From positions 682,001 to 746,000 of the forward strand of contig NZ_JACLZF010000002.1 in assembly GCF_014243345.1 (NCBI RefSeq): a stretch of 64,000 nucleotides of DNA, written 5' to 3'. The DNA is from Robiginitalea sp. SC105. Its GTDB lineage: Bacteria; Bacteroidota; Bacteroidia; Flavobacteriales; Flavobacteriaceae. The notes below the pieces were generated by a model. That model had not been told where the DNA came from, ran no database searches, and worked only from the letters and a program-made list of their open reading frames with translations. Each line of letters opens with the position of its first letter. The first letter of the stretch is position 1. Positions 17,769-27,004 of this stretch are shown here, piece after piece. Made by a program: the position numbers and the translations under genes.

Positions 17769-18126
17769 CCAGGTAGTCTTCCAGGTCCCGGCGATCCTTT
17801 TTGGTAGGGCGTCCGGTTCCTTTTTGGCGGTAGTATTCCTTGGAGGCCCGGATGAGTTTGTGCTGCTCCAGGTCCTCCGCCGGGGTGGTGTCCTGCCGGT
17901 AGATGTCCACCCATTTGGCCCCGACCCGCTGGGGCGGGGTATCCAGTACCGTCAGCTGCATGTCCAGCTGGTTTTTCCGGACAGTGATCTTATCGGCCGG
18001 GAGCACCTCCCGGGAGGGTTTGCAAACCTCGCCATTGATCCGTACCTGGCCCTTTCGGCAAGCCTCCGTGGCCTTGTTGCGCGTCTTGTAATATCGGGTG
18101 CACCATAGGTATTTGTCGATGCGCAT
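17755..18126 (-). CDS. S4 RNA-binding domain protein, Hsp15-like
   Basis: MRIDKYLWCTRYYKTRNKAT followed by VRINGEVCKPSREV is an S4 domain as in HslR (Hsp15), which recognises stalled 50S subunits carrying peptidyl-tRNA. The C-terminal 45 residues are charged (TGRPTKKDRRDLEDYLDE), again as in the HslR type. At 123 residues it is of family length. It heads a minus-strand group with the methyltransferase and PRTase genes and is divergent from the FKBP lipoprotein across about 75 bases, which must hold both promoters. Confidence 0.88.
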   Translation of the reverse strand: MRIDKYLWCTRYYKTRNKATEACRKGQVRINGEVCKPSREVLPADKITVRKNQLDMQLTVLDTPPQRVGAKWVDIYRQDTTPAEDLEQHKLIRASKEYYRQKGTGRPTKKDRRDLEDYLDEPE

Positions 18127-18201
18127 GGTTGAAATTCTTTGTTAAGGTTCCCGGCAAAAATAGGGGAAAATTGTATCTTGCGGGCTTTAAGAAAAGTGGC
18201 T

Positions 18202-19182
18202 ATGACCTGGAAAAGATACGGACTTTGCCTGCTGGCGGCAGCGGGAATTTTCGGATGCAGCAACGATGATGACGGCGGGATTGTAAGGGTCCCCCCCAGG
18301 ACCCTGGCCGAGGTTTTGCCCGAGGACCAGGCGGCCATACAGGAATTCCTGCAGACGCATTTCTACAATTACGAGGAATTTGCCTCGCCTCCCGCGGGAT
18401 TCAACTACCGGATCGTGATCGACACCATCGCCGGGGACAATGCGGACAAGGAACCGCTCAGCACGCAGGTATCCAGCCAGCAGATTACCGTCTTTGCCAG
18501 CGAATTCGGCCTCGAGGATGAAGAAGAGGTGGTCCATACCTTTTATTATCTGGAAGCCGTGGTAGGAGGGGAGCCGGTCGATCCGGTGGTCCCTACTGTA
18601 GCGGACTCCGTTTTGGTCACCTACGAGGGGAGCCTCCTCAACGGGGACACCTTCGACGGTAGTTTTGTGGAACCGGTCTGGTTTGACCTGGCGGGTTTGC
18701 AGGGCCCCCTTTCCGGTGCCCGGGGGTTCGCAGAAGCCATGCCTTTTCTCAAGGCAGCAACAGATATAACGGCTAACCCGGATGGGACCCTTTCCGCCGA
18801 TAATGCCGGGGTGGGATTGATGATCCTGCCTTCGGGCCTCGGGTTCTTCAACAACGCCGCCGGGGAAATACCTTCCTACAGCCCGCTTGTTTTCAGTGTG
18901 CGGTTATTTGCCGTGGAGCGTACGGACCACGACGGGGATGGTATTCCCTCCATTGACGAGGACCTGGATGGTGACGGCTACCTCTACAACGACAATACGG
19001 ACGAAGAGTCGGAGCGCAGTGCATTTGGCACGCTGCTCCGGTCCAACTTCCTGGATGCGGACGACGACGGGGACGGTACGCCCACCCGGGAGGAAATCGT
19101 CATCAACGGGGACGGCACGATAACCTTCCCGGACTCCAACAACAACGGCATCCCGGATTACCTGGACCCGGATACCAATTAA
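18202..19182 (+). CDS. FKBP-type peptidyl-prolyl isomerase lipoprotein with calcium-binding tail
   Basis: The start is ATG 18202, giving the signal MTWKRYGLCLLAAAGIFGC with lipobox IFGC; a longer frame to 18139 has no signal quality. After an N-terminal helical part comes an FKBP domain (VADSVLVTYEGSLLNGDTFD ... GFAEAMPFLKA ... LMILPSGLGF ... PLVFSVRLFAVE), which would catalyse proline isomerisation in exported proteins. The last ~80 residues contain Asp-rich calcium loops (HDGDGIPSIDEDLDGDGYL, DADDDGDGTPTREE) of the TSP3/EF-hand-like type. FKBP lipoproteins are frequent in flavobacteria, some linked to gliding (GldI); the Asp-rich extension is less usual. A terminator follows 38 bases after the stop. 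Confidence 0.85.
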   Translation: MTWKRYGLCLLAAAGIFGCSNDDDGGIVRVPPRTLAEVLPEDQAAIQEFLQTHFYNYEEFASPPAGFNYRIVIDTIAGDNADKEPLSTQVSSQQITVFASEFGLEDEEEVVHTFYYLEAVVGGEPVDPVVPTVADSVLVTYEGSLLNGDTFDGSFVEPVWFDLAGLQGPLSGARGFAEAMPFLKAATDITANPDGTLSADNAGVGLMILPSGLGFFNNAAGEIPSYSPLVFSVRLFAVERTDHDGDGIPSIDEDLDGDGYLYNDNTDEESERSAFGTLLRSNFLDADDDGDGTPTREEIVINGDGTITFPDSNNNGIPDYLDPDTN

Positions 19183-19220
19183 TGCTGGGAAGCATACCGC
19201 ATCAGGACATATAAACGAAA

Positions 19221-19247
19221 AATCCCCGCATCAGCGGGGATTTTCTT
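19221..19247 (+). terminator. Rho-independent terminator after the FKBP gene
   Basis: A perfect 9-bp stem AATCCCCGC / GCGGGGATT with loop ATCA is followed by TTCTTTT. Confidence 0.9.
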
Positions 19248-19309
19248 TTGTGTTTGTGGCCGGGAATGCATGGCCGGAAGCGGTAATTGCCTCCGGATGA
19301 TTATCCCGT

Positions 19310-19879
19310 CTACAGCTTCACCGACAGTCCCAGGATAAACTGGCTGGGCCGCGTATCGAGGCGCTGGTCGGGCAGGTTGACAAATTCCGCCTCGTTGCTG
19401 CTCAACCCCCGCTCGTAGCGCAGGTCAATGCCGATATTCCCCAGGTCTACCCCGGCCCCGATATGCAGGCCAATGGTGAAATCGTTTTCCACGTCCCCGA
19501 GGGTGATCTGGTCAAAATCCGTGTTGAGGATGTACTGCAGGTCCGGGCCCGCAAATACCTTGGCGATGCCCAGGATGCGTACGCCCACCAGCAGGGGCAG
19601 GTCCAGCTTGCTCATGTCAAAGTCGGCCCCGTCGTATTCGGATTTGGTCTTCGTATAGATCAACTCCGGCCGGAAAAACCACTTGTCGCCAATTTGCCCG
19701 AAGACTCCCAGGTGGTATCCCATCTTGGTGTCCGAGTTGAGGTCGGGGGCAGAATCGAATTTGTAATCGCCGTTGGAGTTGAAGTTCAACCCGGCCTTGA
19801 TTCCAAACCCGGGATCTTTCTGTGAAAAGGCTGCCAGGCTGAAAAAGGCCAGCAGGCAGCAAAGCAATGTGCGTTTCAT
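19310..19879 (-). CDS. PorT-like outer-membrane beta-barrel protein
   Basis: Signal peptide MKRTLLCCLLAFFSLAAFSQ with cleavage after AFS is likely. The mature part alternates hydrophobic strands and turns: FGIKAGLNFNSNGDYKF, GYHLGVFGQIGDKWFFRPEL, LDLPLLVGVRIL, FTIGLHIGAGVDLGNIGIDL, and the terminal SQFILGLSVKL ending in a strand with aromatic/hydrophobic character. This pattern matches the small porin-family barrels (OMP_b-brl/PorT type) of Bacteroidota. At 189 residues an eight-stranded barrel is expected. Single-gene unit; substrate unknown. Confidence 0.82.
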   Translation of the reverse strand: MKRTLLCCLLAFFSLAAFSQKDPGFGIKAGLNFNSNGDYKFDSAPDLNSDTKMGYHLGVFGQIGDKWFFRPELIYTKTKSEYDGADFDMSKLDLPLLVGVRILGIAKVFAGPDLQYILNTDFDQITLGDVENDFTIGLHIGAGVDLGNIGIDLRYERGLSSNEAEFVNLPDQRLDTRPSQFILGLSVKL

Positions 19880-19959
19880 AAGGTGTTCGTTTTTATGGCG
19901 TGAAATCTGGTTTCCGGTTTCCCGCCGGTTTCCCGGACAGGAGCAAAAAGGATACCAAA

Positions 19960-20919
19960 TTATCCCGCCTTGCGTTCTAAAACCTTAAGAACGGCCTTTT
20001 CCACTGCTTTATTGTTAATGCCGTATTTCTCCATCAGGTCCTCGGGCGTACCGCTCTCCCCGAAGGTATCCTGGACGGCCACGAATTCCTGGGGTACCGG
20101 GTATCTGCGGGCCAGCAGGCCGGATACGCTTTCCCCAAGGCCCCCGAGGTAATTGTGTTCCTCCGCCGTGACCACGCAACCCGTCTTGGCCACGGAGGCC
20201 AGGATGGCTTCCTCATCCAGGGGCTTGATGGTGTGGATGTCTATAACGTCTGCGGTGATCCCCTGTTGATGGAGCCTTTCGGCGGCCTGCAGGGATTCCC
20301 ATACGAGGTGGCCGGTGGCGATGATGGTCACATCCGAGCCTTCCTGCAGCTGCACTGCTTTCCCGATTTCAAAGGATTGGTCCACCGGGGTGAAGTTGGC
20401 TACCTTCGGCCGGCCAAAGCGCAGGTAAACCGGGCCTTCGTATTCGGCGATGGCCAGGGTGGCCGCCTTGGTCTGGTTAAAATCGCAGGGGTTGATCACC
20501 ACCATGCCCGGCAGCATTTTCATGAGCCCGAGGTCTTCGAGGATCTGGTGGGTGGCCCCGTCCTCCCCAAGGGTAATGCCCGCGTGGGAGGCGCATATCT
20601 TTACGTTTTTGCCGGAGTAGGCAATGGACTGGCGTATCTGGTCGTATACCCTCCCGGTGGCGAAGTTGGCGAAGGTGCTGGCAAAGGGGATGTACCCGCC
20701 AATGGTCAGGCCGGCGGCGATTCCCATCATATTGGCCTCTGCAATCCCGGTCTGGAAGAACCGCTCTGGGTTTTCCTCGATAAAGGTTTCAATCTTGAGC
20801 GAACCGACCAGGTCGGCGCAGAGGGACACCACCCTGGGGTTGGTGCGACCGAGTTCGGTCATTCCCGCGCCAAAGCCGCTTCGTGTATCCTGTTTTCCTT
20901 GATCCGTATATGTTTTCAT
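19960..20919 (-). CDS. transketolase, C-terminal subunit
   Basis: The 319-residue protein holds the pyrimidine-binding and C-terminal domains of transketolase: RSGFGAGMTELGRTNPRVVS, the FFQTGIAEANMMGIAAGLT stretch with the TPP-activating glutamate, ASHAGITLGEDGATHQ, and a C-terminal domain with VVTAEEHNYLGGLGE. The start is ATG 20919; a longer frame to 20991 runs into the end of the partner gene. With the gene upstream it makes the two-subunit transketolase found in many Bacteroidota, acting in the non-oxidative pentose phosphate pathway. The two genes are 16 bases apart on the same strand. Confidence 0.92.
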   Translation of the reverse strand: MKTYTDQGKQDTRSGFGAGMTELGRTNPRVVSLCADLVGSLKIETFIEENPERFFQTGIAEANMMGIAAGLTIGGYIPFASTFANFATGRVYDQIRQSIAYSGKNVKICASHAGITLGEDGATHQILEDLGLMKMLPGMVVINPCDFNQTKAATLAIAEYEGPVYLRFGRPKVANFTPVDQSFEIGKAVQLQEGSDVTIIATGHLVWESLQAAERLHQQGITADVIDIHTIKPLDEEAILASVAKTGCVVTAEEHNYLGGLGESVSGLLARRYPVPQEFVAVQDTFGESGTPEDLMEKYGINNKAVEKAVLKVLERKAG

Positions 20920-20935
20920 CTGCGGTGGGTTGCGG

Positions 20936-21781
20936 TTAGTAATCGCCCAGTGTTTCCGGGTTCTGGGCCAGGGCATTGGCCAGTTGTTCATCGTTCGGGG
21001 CTTTTCCGTGCCAGGCGTGGGTGTGCATCATGAAGTCCACTCCGTGGCCCATGACCGTGTCCATGACAATGGCAACAGGTTTGCCCTTGCCGGTGCGGGA
21101 TTTCGCTTCTTTCAGCGCCCCGATAACGGCCTTCAGGTCGTTCCCGTCTTCCAGTTCCAGGACGTCCCAGCCGAAGGTGGCCAGTTTGGCCCCCACATTG
21201 CCCAGGGCCATGACTTCTTCAGTGGGGCCGTCGATCTGCTGCCCGTTCCGGTCGATGGTGGAGATGAGGTTGTCCACCCCCTTGCTGCCCGCATACATGA
21301 TGGCTTCCCAGTTCTGGCCCTCCTGCAGTTCCCCGTCCCCGTGCAGGCTGAAGACGAGGTGCGGGTCCTTGTTCAGTTTTTTAGCAAGGGCGGCACCGAT
21401 GGCCACCGACATCCCCTGCCCAAGGGAACCGGATGCGACGCGGACGCCGGGCAGCCCCTCATGGGTCGTCGGGTGGCCCTGCAGGCGCGAATTGATCATG
21501 CGGAAGGTGCTGAGTTCTTCCAGGGGGAAGTAGCCCTTGCGCGCCAGGATACTGTACCAGACCGGCGATATGTGACCGTTGGAGAGGAAGAAAAGGTCTT
21601 CCCCCTTCCCGTCCATGTCAAATCCGTCCTTGAGTTCCATGATTTCGTTGTAGAGGGCCACGAAAAATTCCGTACAGCCCAGGGAGCCCCCGGGGTGGCC
21701 GGAGTTGCACTGGTGCACCATGCGCAGGATATCCCGGCGCACCTGGGTTGCCAATGCTTCTAAATCCTTGGTTTCAGCCAT
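20936..21781 (-). CDS. transketolase, N-terminal subunit
   Basis: This 281-residue protein is the TPP pyrophosphate-binding half: CNSGHPGGSLGCTEFFVALY, SNGHISPVWYSILAR, GSLGQGMSVAIGAALA, and the TPP/Mg motif GDGELQEGQNWEA, with TIDRNGQQIDG. The start is ATG 21781, 22 bases downstream of a good TATTTTTG promoter box. It transfers two-carbon units between sugar phosphates together with the next gene. The promoter faces tgt, which is divergent. Confidence 0.92.
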   Translation of the reverse strand: MAETKDLEALATQVRRDILRMVHQCNSGHPGGSLGCTEFFVALYNEIMELKDGFDMDGKGEDLFFLSNGHISPVWYSILARKGYFPLEELSTFRMINSRLQGHPTTHEGLPGVRVASGSLGQGMSVAIGAALAKKLNKDPHLVFSLHGDGELQEGQNWEAIMYAGSKGVDNLISTIDRNGQQIDGPTEEVMALGNVGAKLATFGWDVLELEDGNDLKAVIGALKEAKSRTGKGKPVAIVMDTVMGHGVDFMMHTHAWHGKAPNDEQLANALAQNPETLGDY

Positions 21782-21802
21782 GTTGATTGGTTTTCTGAGC
21801 CC

Positions 21803-21833
21803 CAAAAATAATGGCATTCGACCGGCTAAACAA
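21803..21833 (-). promoter_or_regulatory. Bacteroidota-type promoter for the transketolase genes
   Basis: Reading the minus strand: TTG (21831-21833), 20 bases, then TATTTTTG (21803-21810), matching the TTTG / TAnnTTTG -33/-7 pattern at the right spacing and 22 bases before the ATG. Confidence 0.65.
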
Positions 21834-21969
21834 CTTCTTTTGCCATTACTTATGAACGGGAAGAACAAACAGGCCGATCCGTTTGGGACCCTATCCGGAA
21901 CTTTATTTTTTTATTAAGGCCGAATGCGGGAGGGGTTGTGTATTTTTGGCCCCAGATAACGAGCAGCCA

Positions 21970-23100
21970 GTGGCATTCACACTCGAACATACCGACCCCG
22001 GCAGCAAAGCCCGGGCAGGGGTACTCCGCACGGCCCACGGGGATATCCGCACGCCCATTTTCATGCCGGTGGGAACCGTGGCCTCGGTCAAGGGGGTCCA
22101 CCAGCGGGAACTCCGGGACGATATCGACCCTGATGTGATCCTCGGCAACACCTACCACCTTTTCCTGAGGCCCGGCATGGACATCCTCGAGGCAGCCGGA
22201 GGGCTCCACCCATTCATGGGATGGGACCGTCCCATCCTTACCGATAGCGGGGGCTATCAGGTGTATTCCCTCTCAGGCAGCCGGAAAATCAAAGAGGAAG
22301 GGGTCAGGTTCCAGTCGCATATCGACGGGTCCCGCCACCTCTTCACCCCGGAGCGGGTCATGGAATTGCAGCGGAGCATTGGGGCGGACATCATCATGGC
22401 CTTTGACGAGTGCACGCCCTATCCCTGCGACTACCGTTATGCGCGCCGTTCCATGGAAATGACCCACCGCTGGCTGGACCGGTGCATGGCCCACCTGCAA
22501 GTGGCGCCCCCACTGTACGGGTATGAGCAGTTGTTCTTCCCGATCGTGCAGGGTTCGGTATACCGGGACCTGCGGGAGGCATCAGCCGAGTATATCGCCA
22601 ACTCGGATGCCCCTGGAAATGCCATAGGCGGGCTGTCCGTCGGGGAGCCGGCCGAGGAACTCTACGGAATGGCCGAAGTAGTCTGCGACATCCTGCCGGC
22701 TGAAAAGCCGCGCTACCTGATGGGGGTGGGGACACCCGTGAACCTGCTGGAATGCATTTCCCTGGGCGTGGACATGTTTGATTGCGTCATGCCCACCCGC
22801 AATGCGCGCAACGGCATGTTGTTCACATCTGAAGGGACCATCAACATCAAAAACAAGAAATGGGAGGCGGATTTTTCGCCCCTCGATCCCATGGGACATA
22901 CCTTTGTGGATACGGAATACACCCGGGCCTATCTGCGCCACCTTTTCGCCGCCAATGAGTATCTTGGCAAACAGATTGCCACCCTGCACAACCTGGGGTT
23001 CTACCTCTGGCTGGTCCGGGAGGCGCGCCGCCGGATCTTCGACGGGAGTTTTCCGGCCTGGAAGGACCAGATGGTGCAAAAACTGGATAAGCGCTTGTGA
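21970..23100 (+). CDS. tgt: tRNA-guanine transglycosylase (queuine tRNA-ribosyltransferase)
   Basis: Exchanges guanine 34 of GUN-anticodon tRNAs for preQ1. Visible family points: RTPIFMPVGTVASVKGV, LGNTYHLFLRPG, the catalytic-Asp segment LTDSGGYQVYSLS, IGGLSVGEP, and FDCVMPTRNARNG with the nucleophilic Asp. The start is GTG 21970, giving 376 residues, the usual length; TTG 21883 or 21946 would begin upstream of or within a TATTTTTG box at 21941-21948 that looks like the promoter. Most bacterial enzymes carry a CxCxxC-H zinc site after INIKN; here that place reads LDPMGHTFVDTEYTRAYLRH and has no cysteines, which I believe is shared with other flavobacterial homologues. One base separates its stop from the permease gene. 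Confidence 0.93.
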   Translation: MAFTLEHTDPGSKARAGVLRTAHGDIRTPIFMPVGTVASVKGVHQRELRDDIDPDVILGNTYHLFLRPGMDILEAAGGLHPFMGWDRPILTDSGGYQVYSLSGSRKIKEEGVRFQSHIDGSRHLFTPERVMELQRSIGADIIMAFDECTPYPCDYRYARRSMEMTHRWLDRCMAHLQVAPPLYGYEQLFFPIVQGSVYRDLREASAEYIANSDAPGNAIGGLSVGEPAEELYGMAEVVCDILPAEKPRYLMGVGTPVNLLECISLGVDMFDCVMPTRNARNGMLFTSEGTINIKNKKWEADFSPLDPMGHTFVDTEYTRAYLRHLFAANEYLGKQIATLHNLGFYLWLVREARRRIFDGSFPAWKDQMVQKLDKRL

Positions 23101-23101
23101 T

Positions 23102-24184
23102 ATGCTGACGATCATCGACCGGTACATCCTGAAGAAATACCTGTCCACTTTCGGGCTGATGCTGCTGCTGTTTGTCCCTATCGGCATCATGCTGAACCTG
23201 GCCGAACAGATCGGCAAGATGATCGACAACGAGGCCCCCCTGGTGGAAATACTCATCTATTACGGGAATTTCACCATCTATATCGGCAGCCTGCTCTTCC
23301 CGATCTTCCTGTTTTTATCCATTATATTCTTTACCTCTAAAATGGCCAACAACACGGAAATCGTGGCCATCCTCAGTTCAGGGGTATCCTTCCGGCGGTT
23401 CCTGAGGCCCTACTGGATCGGCGCCAGCATCATTGCCGTGATGATGTTCCTTATGGGGATGTTCATCGTGCCCTCGGCCAGCAAAGGCTTCAACGAATTC
23501 AAGTTCAAGTACCTGAAAAAGGGCACAAAGGACCGGGTGACGAGCAACATCTTCAACCAGCTGGGCGACGGGGATTATATCTATGTCAGCAGTTTTGACC
23601 CGGCCCGGCAGATTGGCTACAACTTTACCTACGAGCACTTCGGGGAGGACGGGGAGCTGGAATACAAGATTTCCTCGGCCAACATCCGCTGGCTGGAGGA
23701 AGACAGCCTCTATCGCCTCACCAGCTATACGCGCCGCAACCTCCGGGGGGCCACCGAACAGGTTGAGACCAAGCGCCGCCTGGATACTTTGTTTACCTTC
23801 CAGATCGACGACCTCACCCCGGTTTCCTATATCGCCGAGACCAAAAACCTCTTCGAACTCAACGAATTCATCCGCGACCAGAAACGCAAAGGCGCCTCCA
23901 ATGTAAACACCTATGTGATGGTGAAATACAAGCGGTGGGCACTGCCCGTCACGGCCTTTGTGCTGACCATTATCGGCGTGGCCGTATCCTCCATCAAGCG
24001 GCGGGGCGGGATGGGGGTCAACCTGGCCTTCGGGATCGGGGTGGCCTTTATCTACATTTTCATGGATAAGGTTTTTGGCACCCTCGCCGAGCAATCCGGA
24101 TTCCCGCCCCTTCTGGCGGTTGTGATCCCCAACGTTTTCTTCGGCATCCTCGGCTACTACATGCTGCAGCAGGCCAAGCGCTGA
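23102..24184 (+). CDS. LptF/LptG-family permease
   Basis: This 360-residue membrane protein starts MLTIIDRYILKKYLSTFGLM, the typical opening of LptF/G, with three N-terminal membrane segments (FGLMLLLFVPIGIML, YIGSLLFPIFLFLSIIFF, IGASIIAVMMFLMGMFIV), a periplasmic beta-jellyroll-like middle (about 125-260), and three C-terminal segments (LPVTAFVLTIIGVAVSS onward). The family forms the inner-membrane part of the LPS transporter LptB2FG. ATG 23102 lies one base past the tgt stop, so the two genes are cotranscribed, a pairing common in Bacteroidota. I cannot tell LptF from LptG. Confidence 0.9.
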   Translation: MLTIIDRYILKKYLSTFGLMLLLFVPIGIMLNLAEQIGKMIDNEAPLVEILIYYGNFTIYIGSLLFPIFLFLSIIFFTSKMANNTEIVAILSSGVSFRRFLRPYWIGASIIAVMMFLMGMFIVPSASKGFNEFKFKYLKKGTKDRVTSNIFNQLGDGDYIYVSSFDPARQIGYNFTYEHFGEDGELEYKISSANIRWLEEDSLYRLTSYTRRNLRGATEQVETKRRLDTLFTFQIDDLTPVSYIAETKNLFELNEFIRDQKRKGASNVNTYVMVKYKRWALPVTAFVLTIIGVAVSSIKRRGGMGVNLAFGIGVAFIYIFMDKVFGTLAEQSGFPPLLAVVIPNVFFGILGYYMLQQAKR

Positions 24185-24266
24185 AGCCGTTGCGATCGTG
24201 CCCGTCAGTACCCGGTACTGGAAAAGGGGCCGGATTCAAACCTCTCGGCAGCGGCCCCGCACTTCC

Positions 24267-24297
24267 TGTGCAGTTTGATGAATATCATTTATCTTTG
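24267..24297 (+). promoter_or_regulatory. probable promoter of accA
   Basis: TATCTTTG (24290-24297) is a perfect -7 box; TGTG (24267-24270), 19 bases upstream, is a one-mismatch -33 element. The ATG follows 29 bases later. Confidence 0.55.
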
Positions 24298-24326
24298 CCC
24301 CGGTTAACCCCCTAACGGAACACTTC

Positions 24327-25280
24327 ATGGAATACCTGGATTTTGAACTCCCGATCAAAGAACTCGAAGAGCAACTGGAGAAGTGCCAGATCATTGGTGA
24401 GGAAAGCGATGTCGACGTCACCGAGACCTGCAAGCAAATCGAAAAAAAGCTCGATGAGACCCGGAAGGAGATCTTCAAAAACCTCAGCCCCTGGCAGCGG
24501 GTGCAGCTTTCCCGCCACCCGAACCGCCCCTACACCATGGACTACATCAAGGCCATTTGCGGGGACACCTTCCTGGAGCTCCACGGGGACCGCACCGTCA
24601 AGGACGACAAGGCGATGATCGGTGGCCTCGGCAAGATCGGGAACCAGAGTTATATGTTTATCGGACAGCAAAAGGGGTACAATACCAAAACCCGCCAGTA
24701 CCGCAACTTCGGCATGGCCAACCCGGAGGGCTACCGGAAGGCGCTCCGCCTGATGAAATCGGCCGAGAAATTCGGCCTGCCGGTCGTTTCCTTTATCGAT
24801 ACCCCTGGGGCATACCCCGGCATCGAGGCAGAGGAACGCGGGCAGGGGGAGGCCATAGCCCGGAACATCCTGGAGATGACCCGCCTGAAGGTCCCCATCA
24901 TCGTGGTGATCATCGGGGAAGGGGCTTCGGGAGGCGCCCTGGGCATCGGGGTCGGAGACCGCGTGCTCATGCTTGAAAACACGTGGTATTCGGTAATTTC
25001 ACCTGAATCCTGCTCGTCCATCCTATGGCGCAGCTGGGAATATAAGGAGCAGGCGGCTGCCGCCCTGAAACTTACGGCTGCGGATATGAAGCGCCTCAAG
25101 CTCATCGACGAGATCGTGAAGGAGCCTGCCGGGGGTGCCCACAGCAACCGGGAGAAGACCTTTGAAATCGTCAGCAACAAGATTGCAAAGCAATATCAGG
25201 AGCTCAAAAAGTTATCACCAAAAGCGCTGGTCGATTCCCGCATGGACAAATACAGCTCCATGGGTGTTTTCAAGGGCTAG
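24327..25280 (+). CDS. accA: acetyl-CoA carboxylase carboxyltransferase subunit alpha
   Basis: The 317-residue subunit that, with AccD, moves the carboxyl group from biotin to acetyl-CoA for fatty acid synthesis. Conserved stretches: [37 protein letters not shown], the oxyanion region [35 protein letters not shown], and [15 protein letters not shown]. An N-terminal coiled helix ([13 protein letters not shown]) is typical. It precedes dnaB on the same strand by 167 bases. Confidence 0.97.
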   Translation: MEYLDFELPIKELEEQLEKCQIIGEESDVDVTETCKQIEKKLDETRKEIFKNLSPWQRVQLSRHPNRPYTMDYIKAICGDTFLELHGDRTVKDDKAMIGGLGKIGNQSYMFIGQQKGYNTKTRQYRNFGMANPEGYRKALRLMKSAEKFGLPVVSFIDTPGAYPGIEAEERGQGEAIARNILEMTRLKVPIIVVIIGEGASGGALGIGVGDRVLMLENTWYSVISPESCSSILWRSWEYKEQAAAALKLTAADMKRLKLIDEIVKEPAGGAHSNREKTFEIVSNKIAKQYQELKKLSPKALVDSRMDKYSSMGVFKG

Positions 25281-25447
25281 CAGTTGGCATCCCGCAGTTT
25301 ACGGGAAATCCTTCCTTCCGGGCTGCCGGAATTTTAGGTTATGAACAGAAAATCGTAACTTATTAACAACCTGATTGTGAACAGGCGGTGAATATCCCAA
25401 AACGGGCCGCCGGGTTAACTCAAGGTTAATTCCCTACTTTTACGCCC

Positions 25448-27004
25448 ATGGAAAAATCGAGCCCTATTGCCGGTCGCAAAATTGGAAACCCATCCATTAT
25501 TCCGCTGGAGAAGGGGAAAATACCGCCTCAAGCAGTTGATTTAGAGGAGGTTGTGCTTGGCGCCATGATGATTGACAAAAAGGGGGTGGATGAGGTAATC
25601 GATATTTTGCACCCGGATGTCTTCTATAAGGACGCCCACCGCTACATCTACGAGGCGATCTTCAAACTCTTCGAATCCTCCGAACCGGTGGATTTATTAA
25701 CCGTTTCTGCCCAGCTCAAGCAGGACGAGCGCCTGGAGCTCGCCGGGGGGGATTTTTACCTGATCAAACTCACCCAGAAAGTGGCCTCTTCGGCCCACAT
25801 CGAGTTCCATGCCCGCATCATCCTGCAGAAGTACATTCAGCGGCAGCTCATCAAGATTTCCAACGAGATCATCGAGGAGGCCTACGATGAGGCGACGGAT
25901 GTCTTTGACCTGCTGGACAATGCGGAATCACGCCTGTACGACGTCACCCAGGGCAACCTGAAGCGGTCGGCAGAAACCGCCCAGAACCTGGTGATGCAGG
26001 CCAAGAAAAAAATTGAGGAGATCTCCAACAAGGAGGGGCTCAGCGGCATCCCTTCGGGTTTTGATAAGGTGGACAGGCTCACCTCCGGGTGGCAGCCCAG
26101 CGACCTGGTGATCATCGCGGCCCGCCCGGGGATGGGAAAAACCGCCCTGACCCTTTCCATGGCCCGCAATATTGCCGTGAATTCCAACATCCCCGTGGCT
26201 TTTTTCTCCCTGGAGATGTCCTCCGTACAACTTATTACCCGCCTGATTTCCTCCGAGACCGGCCTGTCCTCCGAAAAATTGCGCACCGGCCGTCTGGAGA
26301 AACACGAATGGGAACAGCTCAACGTAAAGGTCAAGTCCCTGGAAAAGGCCCCCTTGTTTATAGACGATACCCCGTCCCTCTCCATTTTTGACCTCCGCGC
26401 CAAGGCGCGCAGGCTGGCCTCCCAGCACAAGATCCGGCTGATCGTGATCGATTACCTCCAGCTGATGACCGGCGGAGCCAGCCAGAAAGGCGGGAACAGG
26501 GAGCAGGAGATTTCTACCATTTCCCGGAATTTGAAGGCGCTGGCCAAGGAACTGGACGTGCCGGTGATTGCACTTTCCCAGCTATCCCGTGCCGTGGAGA
26601 CGAGGGGCGGCAGCAAGCGTCCCATCCTTTCCGACCTCCGGGAGTCGGGGGCCATCGAGCAGGATGCGGATATCGTGTCCTTCATCTACCGGCCCGAATA
26701 CTACAAAATTGACGAGTGGGACGACGAGGAACGCACCCCCACCCAGGGCCAGGCCGAGTTCATTGTGGCCAAGCACCGGAACGGTGGCCTCGATAATATT
26801 AGGTTAAAGTTCATTGCGCAACTGGGTAAATTTGATAATTTGGATGACTTTGATTCTCCATTCGAGTTTCAATCCAAGATGAATGCCGAGGGGGAGAACC
26901 CGTTCCAGGCCAAAGAATTCCCGAGCGCCGACCAGGCTTTTGGCAGTTCCATGAACGATCCTTCCCAGGGCAGACACCCGGAAGATGATGACGTACCTTT
27001 TTGA
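25448..27004 (+). CDS. dnaB: replicative DNA helicase
   Basis: The 518-residue hexameric fork helicase. An N-terminal DnaB domain (PPQAVDLEEVVLGAMMIDKK) is followed by the RecA-like ATPase with Walker A AARPGMGKTALTL, FSLEMSSVQLI, Walker B IRLIVIDYLQLM and the ALSQLSRAVETR / LSDLRESGAIEQDAD motifs. The C-terminal tail is acidic. No intein interrupts it. Its last 20 bases overlap the start of the following gene, which is the usual neighbour in flavobacteria. Confidence 0.97.
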   Translation: MEKSSPIAGRKIGNPSIIPLEKGKIPPQAVDLEEVVLGAMMIDKKGVDEVIDILHPDVFYKDAHRYIYEAIFKLFESSEPVDLLTVSAQLKQDERLELAGGDFYLIKLTQKVASSAHIEFHARIILQKYIQRQLIKISNEIIEEAYDEATDVFDLLDNAESRLYDVTQGNLKRSAETAQNLVMQAKKKIEEISNKEGLSGIPSGFDKVDRLTSGWQPSDLVIIAARPGMGKTALTLSMARNIAVNSNIPVAFFSLEMSSVQLITRLISSETGLSSEKLRTGRLEKHEWEQLNVKVKSLEKAPLFIDDTPSLSIFDLRAKARRLASQHKIRLIVIDYLQLMTGGASQKGGNREQEISTISRNLKALAKELDVPVIALSQLSRAVETRGGSKRPILSDLRESGAIEQDADIVSFIYRPEYYKIDEWDDEERTPTQGQAEFIVAKHRNGGLDNIRLKFIAQLGKFDNLDDFDSPFEFQSKMNAEGENPFQAKEFPSADQAFGSSMNDPSQGRHPEDDDVPF

